A DNA stretch of 64,000 bases, from NCBI RefSeq assembly GCF_008107445.1, contig NZ_VSLD01000001.1, forward strand, positions 372,001 through 436,000, in the 5' to 3' direction. A model generated the notes under the pieces. The model worked only from the letters and a program-made list of their open reading frames with translations, was not told the origin of the DNA and did no database searches. The position numbers were made by a program, and so were the translations under genes. Positions 1-7,348 of the stretch are shown piece by piece (the stretch's first letter is position 1; each line of letters starts with the position of its first letter). Source of the stretch: Arthrobacter echini. GTDB taxonomy: Bacteria; Actinomycetota; Actinomycetes; Actinomycetales; Micrococcaceae.

Positions 1-915
1 GCCGGTGGCGATCCAGCGCCCCCCGCACAGGCGATCGGCCAGCTCCCGCACACTGAGCATCAGGGCGTGCTGCGCATCGACGCTGAGCCGGAGGTTGGTC
101 AGCGGATCCTCGCGATGCGAGTCGCAGCCGTGCTGGCTCACGATCACCTCGGGCGCGAAGGCCTCGGCGAGCTGCGGGACGATGGCGTGGAATGCGCGCA
201 GGAACGCGGCGTCACCGGCAACGGTGGGCAGTGCCACGTTCACGGCGTAGCCCTCCGCGCCCGGCCCACCGAGCTCGCTGCAGAAACCGGTCCCCGGGAA
301 CAGGCTCATGCCCGTCTCGTGCAGGGAGATGGTCATGACGCGGGGATCGTCCCAGAAGATGCTCTGGGTCCCGTCCCCGTGATGCGCGTCCACGTCCACA
401 TACAGGACCCGCTGCACGCCGCGGTCGAGCAGGCGCTGGATCGAGGCTGCGGCGTCGTTGTAGATGCAGAACCCGCTGGCGCGCGATCGGGCGGCATGAT
501 GCATGCCGCCACCGAAGTTGACCGCCCGGACGGCCGTCCCCTCCAGGATCGATTCGGCGGCGCCGAGGGAGCCACCGGCGAGGCGCGCGCTGGCCTCGTG
601 CATGCCCGCGAACGCAGGTGTGTCCTCGGTTCCCAGACCATGGGCGGCATCGGATCGGTCGGGATTGCCGCTGATGCTCCGGACGGCCCCGACGTACTCG
701 GCGCTGTGCACTGCCGCGAGGTCCTCGTCGGAGGCCACGGAGGGAGCAGTGACGCTCACGCCCTCGAGATCCAGCAGCCCGCTCTCGCGCGCGAGCCGGG
801 CCGTCAGATGCAGCCGCTCGGGGTTCATGGGGTGCTGCCCGCCGAAGTCGTAGGCCAGCATGGAATCGTCCCAGACGACGTGGACGGGGACCGCTGGTCT
901 CGGGTGCGTGGACAT
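1..915 (-). CDS. acuC: AcuC/histone deacetylase-family protein (partial)
   Basis: Zinc-dependent deacetylase of the histone deacetylase superfamily, acetoin-utilization AcuC type, which in bacteria removes acetyl groups from acetyl-CoA synthetase and other proteins. The reading frame begins with MSTHPRPAVPVHVVWDDSML and runs off the left edge after 305 codons, so the C-terminus is missing. Visible motifs are MNPERL near residue 30, the paired histidines in GGGMHHA near 140, and the metal-binding VDVDAHHGDGT near 178. It is divergent from ktrB with a gap of about 130 bases. A link to the acs gene 29 kb away is plausible from family knowledge but not shown here. The family call is secure; the exact substrate is not. 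Confidence 0.9.
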   Translation of the reverse strand, partial: MSTHPRPAVPVHVVWDDSMLAYDFGGQHPMNPERLHLTARLARESGLLDLEGVSVTAPSVASDEDLAAVHSAEYVGAVRSISGNPDRSDAAHGLGTEDTPAFAGMHEASARLAGGSLGAAESILEGTAVRAVNFGGGMHHAARSRASGFCIYNDAAASIQRLLDRGVQRVLYVDVDAHHGDGTQSIFWDDPRVMTISLHETGMSLFPGTGFCSELGGPGAEGYAVNVALPTVAGDAAFLRAFHAIVPQLAEAFAPEVIVSQHGCDSHREDPLTNLRLSVDAQHALMLSVRELADRLCGGRWIATG

Positions 916-1049
916 CCCTGCAAGGCTACGCGACGATGGTTGCCCGGACGACGTGCCGCGATGAGATGCTTTACTACTGCAAGGGCAACTCGGGAAGATA
1001 CGGTACCGCTTCAGCGGCAGGACCGGCAGACGGTGTGGAGCGGGCGTCA

Positions 1050-2462
1050 ATGGCAAGTCAACAGCCACGGTGGCTGAGGGACGATCGACACGGATACCTC
1101 AGGATCCTGGGCTCCATCCGCGACTTCGCCGACTCGTTCGCCAACAGTTCACCCGCCCGCCTGGCCCTGATGGTCTTCAGCGCCGTGATCCTGGTGTTCA
1201 CCGCCCTGCTCAGCCTGCCCATGGCAGCGAGCAGCGGGACGGCCACGCCCCTGCACGACGCGCTGTTCACCGCCGTCTCCGCGGTCTGCGTCACCGGACT
1301 GACCGTGGTCTCCACCGCAGCGCACTGGTCCTTCTTCGGGCAGTTCGTGATCCTGCTCGGTATCTTCATCGGCGGGCTCGGAACCCTGACCCTCGCCTCC
1401 CTGCTGGCGCTGATCGTCAGCAGGCGCCTCGGCGTCCGCGGGAAGCTGCTGGCACAGGCCGCCCTGAACAACGCGAGCCGCCTCGGCGAGATCGGCACGC
1501 TGCTGCGGATCGTCATCACCACATCGGTGATCATCGAGATCGTCCTCGCCCTCGTGCTGGTCCCGCGCTTCCTGATCCTCGGCGAACCCTGGTGGGAAGC
1601 CCTCTGGCACGGCATCTTCTACTCCATCTCGGCCTTCAACAACGCGGGCTTCACCCCCCACACGGACGGGCTCGTGCCCTACGAGACGGATCTGTGGATC
1701 CTCACCCCGCTCATGGTCGGAGTCTTCCTGGGCAGCCTCGGATTCCCCGTGGTCATGGTCCTCGTGCAGGTCCGCCACCACTTCGGCAAGTGGTCGCTGC
1801 ACGCGAAACTCACCGTCACCGTCTCCCTGATCCTGCTCGTGGTGGGTTCCATCGCCTGGGCGCTGCTGGAGTGGGACAACGTCGGCACCATCGGGGAGCT
1901 GAACGGCGGGGACAAGACGATCCACGCCGTCTTCGCCTCGGTCATGATGCGCTCGGGCGGCTTCAACCTGGTGGACCAGAACGCCATGAGCCCGACGACG
2001 ATGCTCCTCACGGATGCCCTCATGTTCGCCGGTGGCGGCTCCGCCTCCACGGCGGGTGGCATCAAGGTCACCACCATCGCCGTCATGTTCCTGGCCATCG
2101 TGGCCGAGGCTCGGGGTGATTCGGAGGTTCGGGCGTGGGGGCGTACCATCCCGCAGGGGGCCATGCGCGTGGCCATCTCCGTGATCTTCATGGGCGCAAC
2201 CCTGGTGCTGATCGGCTGCGGCCTCCTCCTGGCCATGACCGACGAGCCGCTCGACAAGGTGGTCTTCGAGGTCATCTCCGCGTTCGCGACGTGCGGCCTG
2301 AGCACCAATCTCAGCTCCGAACTGCCGCCGGAGGGCAAGTACGTCCTCTCGGCGCTGATGTTCGCGGGCCGCATGGGCACCATCACCCTCGCCTCGGCAC
2401 TGGCGCTGAGGCAACGCAGCACGCTGTACCGCTACCCCGACGAGAGGCCGATCATTGGCTGA
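1050..2462 (+). CDS. ktrB: Ktr/Trk potassium uptake membrane subunit
   Basis: Membrane subunit of a KtrAB-type potassium transporter, 470 residues, with the four M1-P-M2 repeats of the Trk/Ktr/HKT family. The four selectivity-filter glycine segments are visible in order: CVTGLTVVST, FNNAGFTPH, RSGGFNLVD and ATCGLSTNLS. I chose the ATG at 1050 because a GGAG lies about nine bases upstream and the protein then begins with a short cytoplasmic tail before the first helix; an open frame extends further upstream without a convincing start. The stop overlaps the TTG start of ktrA by eight bases, so the two subunits are translationally coupled. Confidence 0.93.
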   Translation: MASQQPRWLRDDRHGYLRILGSIRDFADSFANSSPARLALMVFSAVILVFTALLSLPMAASSGTATPLHDALFTAVSAVCVTGLTVVSTAAHWSFFGQFVILLGIFIGGLGTLTLASLLALIVSRRLGVRGKLLAQAALNNASRLGEIGTLLRIVITTSVIIEIVLALVLVPRFLILGEPWWEALWHGIFYSISAFNNAGFTPHTDGLVPYETDLWILTPLMVGVFLGSLGFPVVMVLVQVRHHFGKWSLHAKLTVTVSLILLVVGSIAWALLEWDNVGTIGELNGGDKTIHAVFASVMMRSGGFNLVDQNAMSPTTMLLTDALMFAGGGSASTAGGIKVTTIAVMFLAIVAEARGDSEVRAWGRTIPQGAMRVAISVIFMGATLVLIGCGLLLAMTDEPLDKVVFEVISAFATCGLSTNLSSELPPEGKYVLSALMFAGRMGTITLASALALRQRSTLYRYPDERPIIG

Positions 2463-3123
2463 AAGACCAGCACACAACGCACCCGTCCTCGTGATCGGCC
2501 TCGGGCGCTTCGGCGCCGCGACGGCCCAGCAACTGGTCCGCCAGGGCCGCGAGGTCCTGGCGATCGAGCGGGATCCGCAACTGGTCCAGAAGTTCTCGAG
2601 CCTGCTCACGCACGTGGTCGAGGCCGACGCCACGAATCTCGATGCCCTCCGCCAGCTCGGGGCACAGGAGTTCTCGGCAGCCGTCGTCGGCGTGGGGACC
2701 TCCATCGAGTCCAGTGTGCTCATCGCCGCCAACCTCGTGGACCTCGGCATAGCCCATCTCTGGGTCAAGGCCATCACGCCCTCCCACGGGAAGATCCTCA
2801 AGCGCATCGGCGCCAACCACGTCATCTACCCGGAGGCCGATGCCGGCCAGCGTGCGGCGCACCTCGTGGGGGGCCGCATGCTCGACTTCATCGAGTTCGA
2901 CGACGGCTTCGCGATCGTGAAGATGTATCCGCCGAAGGAGACCCAGGGCTTCACGCTCGCAGAGTCGGCCGTGCGTTCGAAGTACGGTGTCACGGTAGTG
3001 GGGGTGAAGTCCCCGGGGGAGGACTTCACCTACGCCCGTCCGGACACCAAGGTCTCGGGACGGGACATGCTGATCGTCTCCGGCCACGTGGATCTGCTCG
3101 AGCGTTTTGCCGGCCGCCCCTAG
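2455..3123 (+). CDS. ktrA: Ktr/Trk regulatory RCK subunit
   Basis: Cytoplasmic gating subunit of the KtrB channel, 222 residues. The N-terminal RCK/TrkA-N Rossmann domain carries the nucleotide-binding loop VIGLGRFGAATAQQL and an acidic residue ending strand 2 (EVLAIERD), as expected for NAD/ATP-binding RCK proteins. A TrkA-C domain occupies roughly residues 140-220. The start is TTG at 2455, overlapping the end of ktrB; no in-frame ATG or GTG would preserve the first beta strand. Together with ktrB it forms a two-gene operon for potassium homeostasis and osmoadaptation. Confidence 0.92.
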   Translation: MAERPAHNAPVLVIGLGRFGAATAQQLVRQGREVLAIERDPQLVQKFSSLLTHVVEADATNLDALRQLGAQEFSAAVVGVGTSIESSVLIAANLVDLGIAHLWVKAITPSHGKILKRIGANHVIYPEADAGQRAAHLVGGRMLDFIEFDDGFAIVKMYPPKETQGFTLAESAVRSKYGVTVVGVKSPGEDFTYARPDTKVSGRDMLIVSGHVDLLERFAGRP

Positions 3124-3124
3124 G

Positions 3125-4363
3125 ATGCCCGCACGCCCGCTGCGACGCTCCTGGCGCAATGCCGTCCTCCCACCCGGGTGGGCGGCGGCCGGCCTCGTGG
3201 CCGCACTGGCCGCCGTCGTGGTCGCCGCCCAGATCCACGGCCTGGATCTGGCCGTGTACCGGGAGGGAGCGCTCGCGCTGCTCGGGCAGGCCGACGGCAA
3301 GCAACTCTACGACGATGCGCTGATCCGCACCGACACCCGCGGACTGCCCTTCACCTATCCTCCCCTCGCAGCCGTCCTCTTCGTCCCGCTGGCGCTGCTG
3401 CCCGGCACGGCGGCCCTGGTGCTTCTCACCGCGCTGTCCCTGGTGTGCCTCGTGGGGGTCGCCGGCGTCGTCGTGCGCTACCTGAGCACCGTCGGCAGGC
3501 CGGCCCGCCCGGTGTGGCGGAGGCCTGCGCTCGTGCTCGCCGTGCTGGTGATCGGGATCAGCGGGCCCTGGCGCGAAGGTCTGGGGTTCGGCCAGGTCAA
3601 CGCGCTGCTGATGATTCTGGTGCTGGCCGATCTGCTCCGCTCCACGAGGCTGCCCTCGGGTGTCCTCACCGGGGTAGCCGCAGGTATCAAACTGACACCG
3701 CTGGCCTTCGGGCTGGTATTCCTCGCGCGCCGGGACTGGCGGTCGCTGGCCTGGATGACGGCGTCCTTCGCGGGGACCGTGGGTGTGGGATGGATCCTGG
3801 CGCCACGGGAGTCCACTGTGTTCTGGCTCGATGCCCTCTTCGACGCGTCGCGCGTGGGCGCCACGGCGGATCTCTACAATGTGTCGCTGAACTCGGTGAT
3901 CGCACAATCAGGTCTCGCGGAGGAGCTGCAGCGTCCTGTCTGGGCCATGGCCGCCCTGCTCGTCACGGCGATCGGCTACGTGGCGATCCGGCGGGCGGAC
4001 GAGGACGCCGACGCGGTGCGGGCCATCGCCGCCAACGCCGTCGTGATGCTCGCGATCTCTCCCATCTCCTGGTTCCACCACTGGGTGTGGATCGCGCTGA
4101 TCCTTCCGGCCGGCCTGCTCCACGCCCGCCGGCTCGCGGGAACGCGGCGCGTCGTGTGCCTCGTCCTGCTGGCCGCGCTGGTGCCGGTGATGATGTTCTC
4201 CTCGATCACGGTGACCCTGACCCTTACCGGGGAAGTGTCGGGCGAGGGCCCCCCGGCGCTGCGGCTGTTCACGGCGCTGGGTGTGATCCTCCCGGTGGCG
4301 CTGCTGGCGCTGTGGGCCCTGCGTCCCGTCAGCTCCCCGGAGGTCCTGCCAGCTCCCGCGTGA
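3125..4363 (+). CDS. GT87-family (DUF2029) membrane glycosyltransferase
   Basis: Polytopic membrane protein of 412 residues, family GT87, which contains polyprenol-phosphate-mannose-dependent alpha-mannosyltransferases of actinobacterial cell envelopes. About ten hydrophobic segments are present. The first external loop has the conserved DLAVYREGA (the family aspartate) and PFTYPPLAAVLFVP, and a later segment reads GFGQVNALLMILVLADL, both hallmarks of the family. The ATG at 3125 sits two bases after the ktrA stop; an in-frame TTG at 3107 is possible but less likely. Its 3' end overlaps the convergent proC by 35 bases. Acceptor is unknown; probably lipomannan or a related glycolipid, by inference. 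Confidence 0.85.
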   Translation: MPARPLRRSWRNAVLPPGWAAAGLVAALAAVVVAAQIHGLDLAVYREGALALLGQADGKQLYDDALIRTDTRGLPFTYPPLAAVLFVPLALLPGTAALVLLTALSLVCLVGVAGVVVRYLSTVGRPARPVWRRPALVLAVLVIGISGPWREGLGFGQVNALLMILVLADLLRSTRLPSGVLTGVAAGIKLTPLAFGLVFLARRDWRSLAWMTASFAGTVGVGWILAPRESTVFWLDALFDASRVGATADLYNVSLNSVIAQSGLAEELQRPVWAMAALLVTAIGYVAIRRADEDADAVRAIAANAVVMLAISPISWFHHWVWIALILPAGLLHARRLAGTRRVVCLVLLAALVPVMMFSSITVTLTLTGEVSGEGPPALRLFTALGVILPVALLALWALRPVSSPEVLPAPA

Positions 4364-5186
4364 TCTCTGCCGCACGCGCCGTCGCCGCGCGGGCGCCGTC
4401 GGTGATGATCCCGGGGAGGCCGAGCTCGTCGAAGGCCTCGATGGCGCTCTGCGTGGTGCCGTTCGGGCTCGTCACCGCCTTGCGGAGTACCGCAGCGTCG
4501 GCGCCCCGCTCGGCCAGCATGAAGCCCGCGCCCGCCACGGTCTCGCGGGCGATCTGCGCGGAGAGCTCCGGAGCCAACCCGAGGTCCACGCCGGCGGAGG
4601 CCATGGCCTCCGCGAGATAGAAGGCGTAGGCGGGGCCGGAGCCACTGACCGCAGAGAGCGCATCCACCTGGTCCTCGGGGATCTCGACGACGGTGCCTGC
4701 GGGCTCGAGCAGGGCACGGGCCCGCTCCATGGTCTTGGGTCCGGCGGAGGATCCGGCGGAGATGGACAGCACTCCCCTGCCGAGGCGTGACGGCGTGTTC
4801 GGCATGGAGCGGATGACGGGCTGGCCCTGCGGCAGCGCGTCCTCGATCATCGCGAGGGAGACGGCTGCCGCGACGCTGAGGACCACGGCGGAGGGCGGGA
4901 GCGCGGAGGCTATCTCGCGGGCCAGCGCGACGACGCCCACCGGCTTGACCCCGAGGACGACGACGTCGGCGTCGCGCACGGCAGCGATGTTCGCGCCGTC
5001 GTCCTCGCCGGTCGCCAGGGCCCGCACGCCGTGGCGCTCCTCCAGCTCACGGGCACGTTCGGCGCGGCGGACCGTAGCGGTGACCTGCGCGGGATCGAGC
5101 CCGGCCGCGAGGAGCCCTGCCAGGATGGACTCGTTCATGGATCCGCATCCGAGGAACGCGATGCGTTGGGGGGAGGTCGTCGTCAT
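4329..5186 (-). CDS. proC: pyrroline-5-carboxylate reductase
   Basis: Catalyses the last step of proline synthesis, NAD(P)H-dependent reduction of 1-pyrroline-5-carboxylate. The protein is 285 residues. The N-terminal Rossmann motif is IAFLGCGSMNESILAGLL, followed by VLGVKPVGV, and the C-terminal dimerisation domain carries the signature SAVSGSGPAYAFYLAEAM and the conserved TSPNGTT. I place the start at MTTTSPQR; an ATG three codons upstream is also possible. It is a single gene converging on the GT87 gene, with a 35-base overlap of the two 3' ends. Confidence 0.95.
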   Translation of the reverse strand: MTTTSPQRIAFLGCGSMNESILAGLLAAGLDPAQVTATVRRAERARELEERHGVRALATGEDDGANIAAVRDADVVVLGVKPVGVVALAREIASALPPSAVVLSVAAAVSLAMIEDALPQGQPVIRSMPNTPSRLGRGVLSISAGSSAGPKTMERARALLEPAGTVVEIPEDQVDALSAVSGSGPAYAFYLAEAMASAGVDLGLAPELSAQIARETVAGAGFMLAERGADAAVLRKAVTSPNGTTQSAIEAFDELGLPGIITDGARAATARAAEITRELAGPPGS

Positions 5187-5382
5187 GCTGCTCATCCTGC
5201 CACGCGGCCTTCCCAGCTCACTCCCAGCCACCGCGCGGTTCCGGCACATGTGGGGCACCTAGAGTCGGATCACCCCCATAGGGGTGCGAGTGATAGGGCC
5301 GGACCTTCCTGATCCGGCAGGCGTCGATGACAGCAGTGGATCCCCCCAACCCCTGCCCGGTCACCGGCGCCACTCCCTTTTA

Positions 5383-5426
5383 AGGGAGGCTTCCGGTCGA
5401 TCTTTTCAGGGAGGCTTCCGGTCGAT
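5383..5426. repeat. 25-base-period direct repeat beside a hairpin
   Basis: A 19-base sequence (AGGGAGGCTTCCGGTCGAT) occurs at 5383-5401 and again at 5408-5426. The first copy overlaps a short perfect hairpin, CTCCCTT/AAGGGAG, at 5373-5388. A second hairpin, CACCCC/GGGGTG with a CATA loop, lies at 5271-5286. This 285-base gap separates the end of the isomerase operon from the proC start, so the hairpins may end leftward transcription; there is no T-run. Confidence 0.6.
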
Positions 5427-5471
5427 GCCCGCCAGGCGGGGGCCGGGTGTCGACCGGTGCTGGAATCGCGG

Positions 5472-6272
5472 TCAGTGCCGCAGGTGCGTGCGCGCGAAGT
5501 CGAGGGTCTCGGCCAGCCAGTCCTCGCGCTCCCCCGCGCCACGGGCGCGTCGGGTACTCACCTCGACCGCCACGACGCCGTCCCAGGCCGACGTCGCGAG
5601 GTGGTTCAGGGCCTCCGCGCAGCGTTGCTGGCCCTGGCCCGGCAGCAGGTGCTCGTCCTTGCCGTTGGGCGTGCCGTCCGTCAGGTGCACGTGGGCGAGC
5701 CTGCTGCCCAGCCCGCGGATCTCCTCGTAGGAGTCCATTCCGGCGATGGCCGCGTGGGAGAAGTCCCAGGTGATCCGCTCGTAGGGCTCCGGGACCGGAT
5801 TCCAGTGCGGCAGATAGGCCTTCGCCTCCCGGCCGCGGATTTTCCACGGATACATGTTCTCCACGGCGATGTCGACGCCGTACTCGTCGGCGACACGAGC
5901 GATGCCCGCGCCGAACTCCTCCGCATATCCCGTCTGCCAGCGGAACGGCGGGTGGGTCACGACGGTCTTCGCGCCGACCTCCACCGCCATCGCGGCCGAG
6001 AGCTCGATCTTGGTCCACGCCTTGCCCCAGACCTGCTGGGTCAGCAGCAGGGTCGGAGCGTGGATCGCCAGGATCGGCATCTCGTACCGGTCGCTGAGCA
6101 CATTGAGCTGGTCCGGGTCCTGGCTCACCGAGTTGTTGGTGACCATGACCTCCACGCCGTCGTAGCCCAGGTCCTGGGCCAGCGCGAAGGCGTCGTGGAC
6201 GGCGAGGGGATAGACCGAGGCGCTCGAGAGCGCCACCGGGATGGCGCGCGCCTGCCCGTCCGAGTCCACCAT
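5472..6272 (-). CDS. sugar phosphate isomerase/epimerase (AP-endonuclease 2 TIM barrel)
   Basis: A 266-residue xylose-isomerase-like TIM-barrel protein. Barrel-strand residues that bind the divalent metal in this family are visible: GYDGVEVMV near residue 35, TVVTHPP, VDIAVENMYP near 135 (metal glutamate), ITWDFSHAAI near 165, LAHVHLTDG near 190 and VVAVEVSTR near 235. The ATG at 6272 lies one base after the stop of the Ppx/GppA gene, so the two are co-transcribed and probably coupled. An open frame upstream has no support. Substrate is unknown; actinobacteria commonly keep this gene next to ppx. Confidence 0.85.
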   Translation of the reverse strand: MVDSDGQARAIPVALSSASVYPLAVHDAFALAQDLGYDGVEVMVTNNSVSQDPDQLNVLSDRYEMPILAIHAPTLLLTQQVWGKAWTKIELSAAMAVEVGAKTVVTHPPFRWQTGYAEEFGAGIARVADEYGVDIAVENMYPWKIRGREAKAYLPHWNPVPEPYERITWDFSHAAIAGMDSYEEIRGLGSRLAHVHLTDGTPNGKDEHLLPGQGQQRCAEALNHLATSAWDGVVAVEVSTRRARGAGEREDWLAETLDFARTHLRH

Positions 6273-6273
6273 G

Positions 6274-7287
6274 TCAGACCCCCTCGTGGACGGGTGGGCG
6301 GCGGACCGAATCGAGCTCGGCATGACCGAGCCGCGCTCCGGGGAGGGGCTCGACGGCGTCGAACATCTTCGCGTCGAATCTGCGCAGCAGCACACCTTCA
6401 CGCAGCGCCCAGGGGCAGATCTCGATCGAGGGGGCCTTGAAGAGTTCGAGCGCGCACTCGGCGACGAGTGCGCCGGCAAGGACCTGCGGAGCGCGGAGTT
6501 CGGAGACGCCGTCGAGATGTGCGCGCTCCGCACTACTCATCGCGGACAGCCGTCGTGCCCAGAGGGAGACATCGACATGGCGCAGTTCCCGTCGGACGAA
6601 CGGACCGGCGGCCGACGGTGCCGCGCCTGCCATCCGCGCCAGGGAGCGGAAGGTCTTGGAGCTCCCGGTCACGAGGTGGGGCGTCCCGAGGTGGGCGAAC
6701 TGCGGCACGCATTCGCCGAGGACCGCGCGGATGTGCCGTCGCAGGGCGTTGACCTTCTTCGCCGACGGCGGGTCGCCCTGGAGCCACTCACGTGTGAGCC
6801 TGCCCGCGCCCAACGGCACGGACAGGGCAACGTCCGGGAGCTCGTTCACCCCCATGGCCATTTCGAAGGAGCCGCCTCCGATGTCGAAGTTGAGGATCGA
6901 GTCCGAGGCCCAGCCGTACCAGCGGCGGACGGCCTGGAAGGTGGCGGCCGCTTCCTGGTCGCCGGAGAGCTCCTGCAGGTCGACGCCGGTCTCCTCGCGC
7001 ACGCGCGCGAGGACCTCGCTGCCGTTGGCCGATTCACGGATGGCCGAGGTGCAGAACGCGAGGAAGTCCTCCGCCCGGTGCCGGGTGGCGAACTCGCGTG
7101 CCTCCCGGACGAAGCCGATCAGCTCGTCCTGGCCGGCACGCGAGATACTGCCGTCGCCTTCGAGGTACGCCACGAGCTGCAGGGGTTTCTTGTGGGACGC
7201 GAAGGGTAGCGGCCGCCCACCGGGGTGGGCGTCGACCAGGAGCAGATGGACCGTGTTCGACCCGATGTCCAGCACACCTAGACGCAT
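6274..7287 (-). CDS. Ppx/GppA family phosphatase
   Basis: Exopolyphosphatase or guanosine pentaphosphatase of the ASKHA fold, 337 residues. The phosphate-1 motif is GVLDIGSNTVHLLLVD at the N-terminus and the phosphate-2 motif is LNFDIGGGSFEMAMG near residue 145; SAIRESANG near 90 matches the family's conserved catalytic region. Length fits the short single-domain actinobacterial forms. It would set polyphosphate or (p)ppGpp levels; sequence alone does not decide which. It leads a two-gene operon with the TIM-barrel isomerase and starts about 60 bases downstream of the topA stop, on the same strand. Confidence 0.9.
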   Translation of the reverse strand: MRLGVLDIGSNTVHLLLVDAHPGGRPLPFASHKKPLQLVAYLEGDGSISRAGQDELIGFVREAREFATRHRAEDFLAFCTSAIRESANGSEVLARVREETGVDLQELSGDQEAAATFQAVRRWYGWASDSILNFDIGGGSFEMAMGVNELPDVALSVPLGAGRLTREWLQGDPPSAKKVNALRRHIRAVLGECVPQFAHLGTPHLVTGSSKTFRSLARMAGAAPSAAGPFVRRELRHVDVSLWARRLSAMSSAERAHLDGVSELRAPQVLAGALVAECALELFKAPSIEICPWALREGVLLRRFDAKMFDAVEPLPGARLGHAELDSVRRPPVHEGV

Positions 7288-7348
7288 GGTTCCCGCTCTT
7301 CCAGCTCAGTCCTCGCTCGTACCTGTCTGTTCCGTGCCGCCTGCCGAC

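Noticed and set aside
1149..2825. A 558-residue minus-strand frame opposite ktrB and ktrA.
   Set aside because: It is rich in glutamate, histidine, arginine and aspartate as a mirror of hydrophobic codons on the plus strand; ktrB and ktrA are unambiguous.
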